DNA of 5,242 bases from Candidatus Omnitrophota bacterium (GCA_023819545.1 JAMWCA010000096.1:1-5242); one strand, 5' to 3'. Positions 1 to 5,242 are shown, numbered from the stretch's first letter. Made by a program: numbers and translations. Notes: a model not told the origin generated them from the letters alone.

Positions 1-728
1 GGGTCTGTTATTGATGCAATATTTATATCTTCGTGAAGAATCGAATTTTCAATTTCTAAACTTAAATGTTTTAAAAAAACTTCAATTATTGACCTGCTTG
101 AATCAAAATCTTTTATAAATTCCCTTTTGTTTTTTTTATTTATTCCTATTACTGCAATTGCTTTTGTTTCTTCTTCACTATAGACAGGAAGAGTAATAAT
201 TCCAAAACATTTATTAAAATCATATTTTTTTATCAATTCTTTAACTTTCTGTTCATCCTTAGATGTAATTTTATCTGGAGAAAGAGAGGCATAGATGTAA
301 TTTTCTACTTTGTTTGATTCAATTGTTGGATTCAAATTTATCGTTATAATATCAGAAGAAATATAATTTTTTAATCTATCATTTAATATAATCAACATTC
401 CAATATTTCCTTTATAAAAATCAATCAAAATTTCTAAACAATTATAAAGTATTTTTTCTATTTTTAGTTCAGAACTTAACTTAAACAATGAATTATTTAA
501 ATCTTCCATGAGTTTTTTTTGATATAAAATTTGAGCATGGTAATATTCAATTATTTTAAAACATAACACAAGAAAAAATAATGTTATTACAAGTGAAGGA
601 ATAATTTTTTTTACAATAACTTTTAGAGGGGTTAATGGTTCAAAATAAGCAGAAGTTAAGATTAAAACAGTTACAAAAACAGAAAATAATAGAATTTCAG
701 CCAATAATATTAATCTTTTCCCTTCCAT
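1..728 (-). CDS. Membrane-anchored GAF sensor, probable diguanylate cyclase (C-terminus beyond window)
   Basis: The minus strand reads open for 242 codons from ATG at 728-726 and runs off the left edge. An in-frame TAA at 740-738 just upstream fixes this as the first possible start. Two hydrophobic segments (about residues 6-27 and 43-62) form a membrane hairpin with a short outside loop. A helical linker follows (63-92), then about 135 residues (92-230) with the pattern of a GAF domain: an initial SELKIEKIL helix, a hydrophobic strand GMLIIL, and a late strand TKAIAVIGINKK. The last residues, ASITDP, match the start of the DPLTGLxNRR signature that opens GGDEF domains, so the missing part is most likely a diguanylate cyclase making c-di-GMP. 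The GAF ligand is not recognisable. There is no Shine-Dalgarno before the ATG. Alternatives are another GAF-linked output domain, such as a degenerate GGDEF or a GGDEF-EAL fusion. The membrane and GAF parts are fairly secure; the GGDEF call rests on six residues. Confidence 0.72.
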   Translation of the reverse strand, partial: MEGKRLILLAEILLFSVFVTVLILTSAYFEPLTPLKVIVKKIIPSLVITLFFLVLCFKIIEYYHAQILYQKKLMEDLNNSLFKLSSELKIEKILYNCLEILIDFYKGNIGMLIILNDRLKNYISSDIITINLNPTIESNKVENYIYASLSPDKITSKDEQKVKELIKKYDFNKCFGIITLPVYSEEETKAIAVIGINKKNKREFIKDFDSSRSIIEVFLKHLSLEIENSILHEDINIASITD

Positions 729-734
729 AAAAAA

Positions 735-763
735 ATTTTACTATTTTTTAAAAAATCTTTCAA
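735..763 (-). promoter_or_regulatory. Sigma70-type promoter of the GAF/GGDEF gene, apparently leaderless
   Basis: On the minus strand TTGAAA (763-758) and TAAAAT (740-735) are separated by exactly 17 bases, a near-consensus -35/-10 pair. Six T residues (734-729) lie between the -10 box and the ATG, so the usual start point falls on the A of the start codon at 728. With no Shine-Dalgarno present, this suggests a leaderless transcript. The AT-rich background makes chance -10 matches common; the fit of both boxes and their spacing is what supports it. Confidence 0.5.
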
Positions 764-786
764 TTTTTAAAAATTTGATGTATAAT
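758..786 (+). promoter_or_regulatory. Promoter of the phosphofructokinase gene
   Basis: A perfect TATAAT lies at 781-786. Seventeen bases upstream is TTTCAA (758-763), a weak -35 that occupies the same six base pairs as the -35 box of the leftward promoter. Transcription would start near 793, giving a leader of about 23 bases that holds the Shine-Dalgarno AAAGGAGG (803-810). The -10 is convincing and the -35 is not, so an activator or a UP-like AT tract may compensate. Because the two -35 regions coincide, the divergent promoters probably compete for polymerase. Confidence 0.5.
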
Positions 787-815
787 CATTTAAAATCTGA
801 AAAAAGGAGGTTTTT

Positions 816-2024
816 ATGAGTAAGATAAAAGGCAATATGTTAATTGCTCAAAGTGGTGGTCCAACAGTTGTAATAAATCAAAGTTTAGTAGGTGCTATAA
901 TTGAAGGTAGAAAACATGAAGAAATAGAAAATATTTATGGATCATTATTTGGAATTAAAGGAATTCTTGATGGAAATTTGGTTGACTTAAAAAAAGAAAA
1001 GATTTCTGATTTAAAAAAAGTTGCTCAAACACCTTGTGCTGCTTTGGGAAGTGTGAGAAAAAAACCTACAGAACAAGAATGTGAAGAGATTTTTAAGAAT
1101 ATGCAGAAATACAATATAAGGTACTTTTTTTATATAGGTGGAAATGATTCAGCAGAAACTACTTATATTTTAAATGAAAACGCAAAAAAAGTCGGTTATG
1201 AATTTAAATGTTTCCATATCCCAAAAACAATAGATAATGACCTAAAGGAAAATGATCATACTCCTGGATATGGTTCTGCTGCAAAATTTGTTGCAATGGC
1301 TATTATTGGTGATAATCTTGATAATAAATCCCTTCCAGGTATAAAAATAGATGTTATTATGGGAAGACACGCTGGATTTTTAACTGCTGCAAGTTCATTA
1401 GCAAAAATTTATGAAGATGATGCCCCTCATTTAATATATTTTCCAGAGAGACCTTTTATAGTTGATAAATTTTTAAAAGATGTAGAAGAAATTTATAAAA
1501 AATATAAAAGATGTTTAATTGCTGTTTCAGAAGGTATTACAGATGAAAAAGGTGAACCAATAGCAGCAAAATTTACGAAAGAAGTTGATTCTCATGGTAA
1601 TGTTCAATTAAGTGGTAGTGGTTCTCTTGGTGATTTACTTGCAGATATTGTAAAAAGAGAATTGAAAGTTGATAGAGTAAGGGCTGATACTTTTGGTTAT
1701 TTGCAAAGGTCTTTTCCTGGGGTATATTCGGAAGTGGATGCAAAAGAAGCATATAAAGTTGGTGAACTTGCTGTAAAATATGCAACTGGAAAATATGAAA
1801 GTGGTTCAGTCGCAATAAAAAGAGAAAAAGGTAAGAAATATAAGGTATATTATGAACTTGTTCCGCTTGAAAATGTGGCGAAAGAAACAAGGTGTATGCC
1901 AGATGAGTTTATAAATGAAAATGCAAACTGGGTTACAGAAAAATTTATTGAATATGCAAAACCGCTTGTTGGGAAATTGCCAGAAATTGCTGTCTTAAAG
2001 AAATATTTTATAACTAAGGTATGA
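816..2024 (+). CDS. Pyrophosphate-type 6-phosphofructokinase (PfkA superfamily)
   Basis: This 402-residue cytoplasmic enzyme phosphorylates fructose 6-phosphate to fructose 1,6-bisphosphate in glycolysis. All PfkA landmarks appear in order: the phosphate-donor loop SGGPTVVIN (13-21), GGNDS (108-112), PKTIDND (136-142) with catalytic Asp140 and Asp142, MGRHAG (182-187), PER (210-212, sugar contact) and GYLQRS (294-299). At the two positions that discriminate the donor, where ATP enzymes carry Gly, this protein has Asp111 and Lys137. That pair marks PPi-dependent enzymes, whose reaction is reversible and saves ATP. The residue before Asp111 is Asn110 where the Escherichia coli enzyme has a Mg-binding Asp, a variant I associate with the long (about 400-residue) PPi-type clades. 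AAAGGAGG ends five bases before the ATG and fixes the start. Its last 11 bases overlap the end of the convergent ccdA gene. The family is certain; the donor is inferred from two residues, and some members of these clades use ATP. Confidence 0.93.
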   Translation: MSKIKGNMLIAQSGGPTVVINQSLVGAIIEGRKHEEIENIYGSLFGIKGILDGNLVDLKKEKISDLKKVAQTPCAALGSVRKKPTEQECEEIFKNMQKYNIRYFFYIGGNDSAETTYILNENAKKVGYEFKCFHIPKTIDNDLKENDHTPGYGSAAKFVAMAIIGDNLDNKSLPGIKIDVIMGRHAGFLTAASSLAKIYEDDAPHLIYFPERPFIVDKFLKDVEEIYKKYKRCLIAVSEGITDEKGEPIAAKFTKEVDSHGNVQLSGSGSLGDLLADIVKRELKVDRVRADTFGYLQRSFPGVYSEVDAKEAYKVGELAVKYATGKYESGSVAIKREKGKKYKVYYELVPLENVAKETRCMPDEFINENANWVTEKFIEYAKPLVGKLPEIAVLKKYFITKV

Positions 2025-2706
2025 TTATATAAATTTTATTTAGAATTAGTAGAAATCCAAATAAAATAAGTAAAAGACCGATAATTATTTCAATTTTTCT
2101 GTAATGTTTTTTAATCTTATTCAAAAAAAAGAGAGTCCTTTTGATAAAAATTGAGATTAAAATAAAAGGGATTCCTAATCCAATTGAATAGAAAAAAAGT
2201 AATAAAATCCCTTTTCTGACTGTATCTTCCATTGAAGAGAGTATTAAAATAGAAGATAGAATAGGTCCAATACAAGGGCTCCATCCTGCTGCAAGTCCAA
2301 TCCCTAAAATAAATGAACCAAGATAACCACTCAATTTTTTCTTTAAATTTATTTTTTTTTCAAAATATAATTTTTTTATTTTTATAACACCTATTATATG
2401 CAAACCAAAAAAAATAATTAGCCCTCCTCCTATATATCTTAAAATCTCCTTTTTCTTTACAATTAAATTGCCAATAAATGTTGAAGAAGCACCTAAAAGA
2501 GTAAAAATTATTGTGAAACCAAAAATAAAAAAGAGCGTTGGAATTAAAATTTCAAAATAAGTAATACCATCTTTTTTGAAAAGTTCTTCAAATGAATAAC
2601 CAGTTATATAAGAAAAGTAAATTGGTATTAACGGTAATATACAAGGACTAAAAAATGAAGAAATACCAGCGATAAGACAAATAAAAATTGATAAATTATT
2701 GTGCAT
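2014..2706 (-). CDS. ccdA: CcdA-type thiol-disulfide reductant transporter
   Basis: This 230-residue integral membrane protein has about six hydrophobic helices (near 6-28, 51-75, 90-107, 126-150, 165-188, 205-225). The family hallmarks are clear: SPCILPLIP (20-28) in the first helix and the internal repeat AAGWSPCIGP (139-148) in the fourth, each with one cysteine (Cys22, Cys145). In CcdA/DsbD-beta proteins these two cysteines pass electrons from cytoplasmic thioredoxin across the membrane to extracytoplasmic thiol proteins, for example in cytochrome c maturation or disulfide reduction. Neither a partner thioredoxin-like protein nor cytochrome genes are in the window, so the recipient is unknown. 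The ATG lies inside the last codons of the upstream tRNA-thiolase gene (11-base overlap) and has no good Shine-Dalgarno, so translation is probably coupled. The length is normal for short CcdA proteins. The 3' end overlaps the convergent phosphofructokinase gene by 11 bases, leaving no room for a terminator. Confidence 0.9.
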   Translation of the reverse strand: MHNNLSIFICLIAGISSFFSPCILPLIPIYFSYITGYSFEELFKKDGITYFEILIPTLFFIFGFTIIFTLLGASSTFIGNLIVKKKEILRYIGGGLIIFFGLHIIGVIKIKKLYFEKKINLKKKLSGYLGSFILGIGLAAGWSPCIGPILSSILILSSMEDTVRKGILLLFFYSIGLGIPFILISIFIKRTLFFLNKIKKHYRKIEIIIGLLLILFGFLLILNKIYIIIP

Positions 2707-3550
2707 CTTTTTGAGTTTTGATTAATTTACAAAAACCGCATATCCTCTTATTTGTTGGTTCTCCACAAACTTCACATTCAAATGGCTCCTTTTGCTCTTT
2801 TAAATTTTTTGCAATTTCAATAATTCCTTCCAAAAAATAAATTTTAAAATTTGGTTGCCATTCTGATATTTGGTTGATAACTCTATACCATTTTTCCCTT
2901 CTTTTATCAAATTTTTGTTTTAACAATGAATGTGGACATATATCTTCACTTATATAAGGAAAACCAATTGAGTTCAAAAAGTTTTTATTTTCTTCTCCAC
3001 TACCGAAAAATAGAGGTCTTATTCTTGTTAATTGTTTTCCTTTCCCTTCAAGATAGGGAGTAAATTTTGTAATCCAGTCAATATTTTTACCAATAATATT
3101 TTTCATAAAAAAAACAATAAAATCATCTCCGTGATGTCCTGTGCACAATTTAGTTGCTCCTTCCTCCCTTGATATTTTATTCATTAGATATCTTTTTATT
3201 GTCCCACAACTACTGCATAAGGGTCTTGTTAATTTGGATATTTTTTCATAATCAATTCCATAATTTTTGATATCATATATTTTCAATTCTATTTCACAAA
3301 TTTCTGTCTGTTTTTTTACTGTTTCTATTACTTTTTCAGGAATAAAATCACCTAATTTTATATGGAAAGCAAAAATTTCAGCATCAACTTTATATGTTTT
3401 TAAATACTGAGAGATAAAAAATAATGCACAACCACTATCTTTTCCGCCAGAAAGACCAATAAAAATTTTATCTTTTGGCTCTACCAATTTATATTTTGAG
3501 ATTGTCTTAAAAATTCTCTTTTTGTATGTCTCAAGATTAAATTCGTTCAT
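2696..3550 (-). CDS. TtuA/TtcA-family tRNA 2-thiolation enzyme
   Basis: This 284-residue PP-loop ATPase probably thiolates a tRNA base. The ATP-binding P-loop is GLSGGKDS (32-39). PLCSSCGTIKRY (110-121) supplies Cys112 and Cys115, and DICPHS (203-208) supplies Cys205; three such cysteines hold the catalytic [4Fe-4S] cluster in TtuA and TtcA. GHHGDD (138-143) is the second nucleotide-site motif. The C-terminus carries a zinc ribbon, Cys259-x2-Cys262-x8-Cys271-x2-Cys274, with the CGEP turn typical of TtuA, which makes 2-thioribothymidine at tRNA position 54 in thermophiles. Unlike canonical TtuA there is no N-terminal zinc ribbon: the protein starts with a helix directly before the P-loop. TtcA (2-thiocytidine-32) normally lacks the C-terminal ribbon, so the target base is unsettled. 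No TtuB-like sulfur carrier is in the window. The ATG shares ATGA with the stop of the small upstream frame, and the stop lies within ccdA, so the gene is embedded in an operon. Confidence 0.85.
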   Translation of the reverse strand: MNEFNLETYKKRIFKTISKYKLVEPKDKIFIGLSGGKDSGCALFFISQYLKTYKVDAEIFAFHIKLGDFIPEKVIETVKKQTEICEIELKIYDIKNYGIDYEKISKLTRPLCSSCGTIKRYLMNKISREEGATKLCTGHHGDDFIVFFMKNIIGKNIDWITKFTPYLEGKGKQLTRIRPLFFGSGEENKNFLNSIGFPYISEDICPHSLLKQKFDKRREKWYRVINQISEWQPNFKIYFLEGIIEIAKNLKEQKEPFECEVCGEPTNKRICGFCKLIKTQKDAQ

Positions 3551-3829
3551 TTTGAATTTATCCCAAGAATTCTTACTCTTTCAAGTATTTCAATATTGGC
3601 ACAGTCGTCAAGTAGTTTATGAATATTATTTTTAATTAAAGAATCAATTGCATCTTTAAGTTTTTCCACTGCTTTTAAAGTAATAATTGAAAAAGTAAGA
3701 TGACCATCCATATTTATCAATTTTTTCATCACATTTTAATGATATTTCAACATGCTTTAATTCATCATTCAAGATTTCTCTTTCCTCTTTTTTTTCAATC
3801 GACAATAAAATATTTTTTGTTTTATCCAT
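3547..3829 (-). pseudogene. Frameshifted small gene, possible DUF47/PhoU-like phosphate-transport accessory remnant
   Basis: Two overlapping minus-strand frames together look like one gene. The first starts at ATG 3829-3827, five bases after the permease remnant, and encodes a charged helical stretch containing EEREILNDELKHVEISLKC before drifting into an unconvincing Tyr/Phe-rich tail ending at 3656. The second frame contains LTFSIITLKAVEKLKDAI and NIHKLLDDCANIEILERV, and ends at 3547 with TGA sharing ATGA with the thiolase start. Removing one A from the A6 run at 3721-3726 joins them into a single protein of about 93 residues reading through DEKLINMDGHLTF. The long amphipathic helices, the IE-LE spacing and the position beside a PiT remnant recall DUF47/PhoU-like proteins (about 210 residues), but it would be less than half the usual length. 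Neither frame has a Shine-Dalgarno. The join is fairly persuasive; the DUF47 identity is tentative. Confidence 0.4.
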
Positions 3830-3834
3830 TTTTC

Positions 3835-4201
3835 TTATAAGAAAATACAAAAAATTTTTATCATTACATAAGATATTATACCTGCAATTAATGGAATTGT
3901 AGCCCATGTTAAAATAATTTCTTTTTCAACTTTTAGATTAATTGCTTTTATTCCTTGATAAATTCCTATTCCCCAGATTGGGACAACTGTTGAATGAGAG
4001 GTTGAAACAGGTATTCCAAAATGAGTATAAAGATGGATGTTTAAAAAAGAACCAATTTCTGCAGCAATTGTCACCAAAGGAGTTAATCTTACTCTGATTT
4101 TCATAACACCAGAACCAATATCAGCACCAACACAATTAGCGGAATCATTTGCTACCATTGACCAACCCATATAAATAGAGAAAAGATAATAAAAAAATCA
4201 T
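3835..4201 (-). pseudogene. Shrunken, frameshifted PiT-family inorganic phosphate permease
   Basis: PiT carriers import phosphate, usually as a metal-phosphate complex, through two homologous halves, each with a GxND-x2-N motif and a PVSTTH motif. Here ATG at 4201-4199 begins a hydrophobic stretch ending LYLYGLVNGSK and TGA. The next frame continues without a break in sense as NDSANCVGADIGSG, then LTPLVTIAAEIGSF, GIPVSTSHSTV and a final helix TWATIPLIAGIISY, ending with TAA at 3837-3835. Dropping one A from the AAA at the junction (about 4142-4144) gives one frame, GSNDSANC, of about 121 residues. The family is normally above 300 residues, so roughly two thirds is missing. The LTP...AAE stretch resembles the C-terminal half, while the start resembles the N-terminal half, suggesting an internal deletion fused them. 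A start at 4170 in the second frame would lose the first helix. Family membership is clear from the motifs; whether any product works is doubtful. Confidence 0.75.
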
Positions 4202-4230
4202 TTTTATTTCTTTAATTTTTAAATTAAAAT

Positions 4231-4259
4231 ATTTTATCACATATGAATACTATAGTAAA
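4231..4259 (-). promoter_or_regulatory. Promoter of the leftward PiT-remnant/thiolase/ccdA cluster
   Basis: On the minus strand TTTACT (4259-4254) and TAAAAT (4236-4231) are spaced by 17 bases, and TG at 4239-4238 one base before the -10 box makes it an extended -10. The start would fall near 4224, about 23 bases before the permease ATG. The -35 box lies inside the first codons of the divergent mntP gene. I see no other convincing promoter between here and ccdA, so this one probably serves the thiolase and CcdA genes even though the first gene is broken. Confidence 0.5.
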
Positions 4260-4782
4260 TTTTTTTATAGGTGTCTCTCTTTCAATGGATGCTTTTTCTA
4301 TTTCTGTTATTTCTGGTTCATTAATTGCTAAAAGGAAAATATTGAATAGTTTTAAAATATCTTTCCTTTTTGGTTTTTTTCAATTTTTCATGCCAATTTT
4401 GGGTTGGCTTTCTGGAATAAGATTTTTGAAATATATCTCAAATTTTGACCATATAGTTGCTTTTTTGATATTATTTATAATCGGTATAAAAATTATTTAT
4501 GAATCAAAAAAAATTGAAAAAACAATAAATTTTGAAAGAATATTTACCTTATTTTTTCTTTCTATTGCAACAAGTATTGATGCTTATGCAGTAGGTCTTA
4601 CATTTTCGCTTTTGAAAGTAAAGGTTTTAACACCCGCTTTAATCATTGGTTTTACCACATTTTCAATTTGTTTAATAGGTTTCTATTTAGGTAATAAAAT
4701 AAAAAAATTTTTCGGAGATAAACTTGAACTTTTTTCAGGTATTATTTTAATTTTAGTCGGTTTTAAAATTTTGCTCAGTTAA
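4243..4782 (+). CDS. mntP: Manganese efflux pump MntP
   Basis: This 179-residue inner-membrane protein is the usual length for MntP, which exports Mn(II) and protects against manganese overload. Six hydrophobic helices are visible (about 4-26, 37-58, 67-86, 100-122, 128-150, 163-178). The two repeated family motifs are present: VSLSMDAFSIS (11-21) with Asp16 and ATSIDAYAVG (109-118) with Asp113, the acidic residues expected to bind the metal. A closing LELFSGIILILVG helix (161-173) carries Glu162. There is no Shine-Dalgarno before the ATG and only 41 bases separate it from the divergent permease remnant, so there is no space for the manganese-sensing yybP-ykoY riboswitch often found upstream of mntP. 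Its own promoter is unclear: TTGACC at 4158-4163 lies 21 bases from GATAAT at 4185-4190, which is too far apart for confidence. Confidence 0.9.
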   Translation: MNTIVNFFIGVSLSMDAFSISVISGSLIAKRKILNSFKISFLFGFFQFFMPILGWLSGIRFLKYISNFDHIVAFLILFIIGIKIIYESKKIEKTINFERIFTLFFLSIATSIDAYAVGLTFSLLKVKVLTPALIIGFTTFSICLIGFYLGNKIKKFFGDKLELFSGIILILVGFKILLS

Positions 4783-4794
4783 AATTTTTTAAAC

Positions 4795-4822
4795 TTGACA
4801 AAAAATTTTTTTATATTAAAAT
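4795..4822 (+). promoter_or_regulatory. Promoter of hcp
   Basis: A perfect TTGACA (4795-4800) is followed after 16 bases by TAAAAT (4817-4822), so transcription would begin near 4829. A perfect TATAAT at 4834-4839 could be a second start, but the hexamer 17 bases upstream of it (TTATAT, 4811-4816) is a poor -35. The leader ends with AAGGAGGAGG (4851-4860), a strong Shine-Dalgarno five bases before the ATG at 4866. I see no clear FNR-, HcpR- or NsrR-type inverted repeat in this stretch. Confidence 0.6.
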
Positions 4823-4865
4823 ATTACTAAAATTATAATAAAAATGACAAAAGGAGGAGGATAAA

Positions 4866-5242
4866 ATGAATGATTTAAGAATGTTTTGTTATCAATGTAG
4901 TCAAACAAGTCAAGGAAAAAGTTGTATAAATTATGGAGTATGTGGTAAAAGTCCAACATTATCAAGATTGCAGGATAATTTAATTTTTGGTATAAAGGGT
5001 ATAAGTGCTTATCTTTATCATGCAAATGAACTTGGATATAGAGATGAAAATCTTGGAAAATTTTTATTTGAAACATTATACTCAACTTTAACAAATGTAA
5101 ATTTTGATACAGAGAGATTTATTAAACTTGCTCTTGACGTTGGGAAAATTAATATTGAAACGATGAGATTGTTGAAAAAAGCACATATTGAAACTTATGG
5201 AGAGCCAGAACCAGTTGAAGTATTTACAGGGACAAGAAAAGG
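4866..5242 (+). CDS. hcp: Hybrid cluster protein (hydroxylamine/NO reductase family), N-terminal part
   Basis: The frame is open from ATG 4866 to the right edge, 125 codons plus two bases of a protein that is normally about 500-550 residues. It opens with MFCYQCSQT (6-14) and Cys8-x2-Cys11-x8-Cys20-x5-Cys26, the ligands of the proximal Fe-S cluster; GVCGK (24-28) is also diagnostic. This close spacing is that of Hcp from strict anaerobes and archaea, not the wider spacing of enterobacterial Hcp. Helices of the N-terminal domain follow (LIFGIKGISAYLYHANELG). The stretch ending YGEPEPVEVFTGTRKG matches the linker before the second domain. Hcp reduces NO to N2O or hydroxylamine to ammonia and protects against nitrosative stress. 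No Hcr-type reductase lies upstream; one could follow beyond the edge. The start is fixed by the strong Shine-Dalgarno AAGGAGGAGG. Confidence 0.95.
   Translation, partial: MNDLRMFCYQCSQTSQGKSCINYGVCGKSPTLSRLQDNLIFGIKGISAYLYHANELGYRDENLGKFLFETLYSTLTNVNFDTERFIKLALDVGKINIETMRLLKKAHIETYGEPEPVEVFTGTRK

Noticed and set aside
1573..1890. Open frame of 105 codons on the minus strand inside the phosphofructokinase gene
   Set aside because: It is fully antisense to a clearly conserved enzyme. Its His/Leu/Gln-rich composition is what reversed AT-rich coding gives, and it has no motif.
3656..3907. An 83-residue frame starting at 3907 as an independent gene
   Set aside because: Its first 26 codons overlap the conserved final helix of the PiT remnant in another frame. 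Only the part from the ATG at 3829 is plausible, and its tail departs from sense after the A6 run.
4140..4150. Programmed +1 frameshift at AAA-UGA in the PiT remnant, as in prfB
   Set aside because: There is no Shine-Dalgarno-like stimulator just upstream, and the protein would still be far below family length, so decay or a base-call error is simpler. It is kept only as an alternative.
4202..4242. yybP-ykoY manganese riboswitch before mntP
   Set aside because: The gap is 41 bases of almost pure A/T with no paired GC helices, too short for this riboswitch.
4761..4790. Possible terminator after mntP (AAAATTTT, short loop, AAAATTTT)
   Set aside because: The stem is made only of A-T pairs and such repeats are everywhere in this background, so it is not a credible intrinsic terminator.
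4813..4824. Inverted repeat ATATT-AA-AATAT in the hcp promoter
   Set aside because: It is too short and AT-only, does not match FNR, HcpR or NsrR consensus, and overlaps the -10 box by chance composition.
4816..5094. Open frame of 92 codons on the minus strand over the start of hcp
   Set aside because: It is antisense to conserved Hcp cysteine motifs and to the hcp promoter and Shine-Dalgarno, with a composition typical of a shadow frame.
1..5242. CRISPR array, tRNA, rRNA, insertion sequence or long direct repeats
   Set aside because: I found no regularly spaced repeats, no tRNA-like cloverleaf or GC-rich RNA gene, and no transposase or terminal repeats. The window is nearly all coding.

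Overview
The window is a strongly AT-rich, densely packed piece of a bacterial chromosome. Codons lean to A/T (AGA for Arg, AAA for Lys, TTA for Leu), genes overlap or sit a few bases apart, and no gene-free stretch exceeds about 90 bases. The gene set fits a strict anaerobe: a pyrophosphate-type phosphofructokinase, a hybrid cluster protein with the closely spaced cysteine motif of anaerobes, and a TtuA-like tRNA thiolase of a kind common in thermophiles. I cannot name a species. An uncultured, possibly thermophilic anaerobic lineage is an inference.

Layout, left to right. (1) 1-728, minus: the N-terminal part of a membrane-anchored GAF sensor protein. It is cut by the window edge exactly where a GGDEF (diguanylate cyclase) domain appears to begin. 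(2) 729-815: a short divergent promoter region. The leftward promoter appears to place its transcript start on the ATG itself (a leaderless mRNA), while the rightward gene has a strong Shine-Dalgarno. (3) 816-2024, plus: phosphofructokinase carrying the Asp/Lys pair that marks PPi use. (4) 2014-4201, minus: a leftward cluster read from a promoter at about 4231-4259. It holds a shrunken, frameshifted PiT-type phosphate permease remnant, a frameshifted fragment that may be its DUF47/PhoU-like partner, a TtuA/TtcA-type tRNA thiolation enzyme, and the thiol-reductant transporter CcdA. The last three run on through overlaps of 4 and 11 bases. ccdA ends tail-to-tail inside the 3' end of the phosphofructokinase gene. 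(5) 4243-4782, plus: the manganese efflux pump MntP, divergent from the permease remnant. (6) 4866-5242, plus: the start of hcp, with a good promoter and Shine-Dalgarno, cut by the right edge.

How they relate: pfk is central glycolysis. Hcp (NO or hydroxylamine/nitrosative stress), CcdA (exporting reducing power to extracytoplasmic thiols) and the Fe-S/sulfur-handling tRNA thiolase share a redox and sulfur theme. The PiT remnant next to MntP is a possible metal-phosphate/manganese pairing, because PiT carriers import metal-phosphate complexes. The most unusual part is the decayed or miniaturised phosphate-transport pair at 3547-4201. Both members are restored to one frame by removing a single A, yet both remain far shorter than their families.
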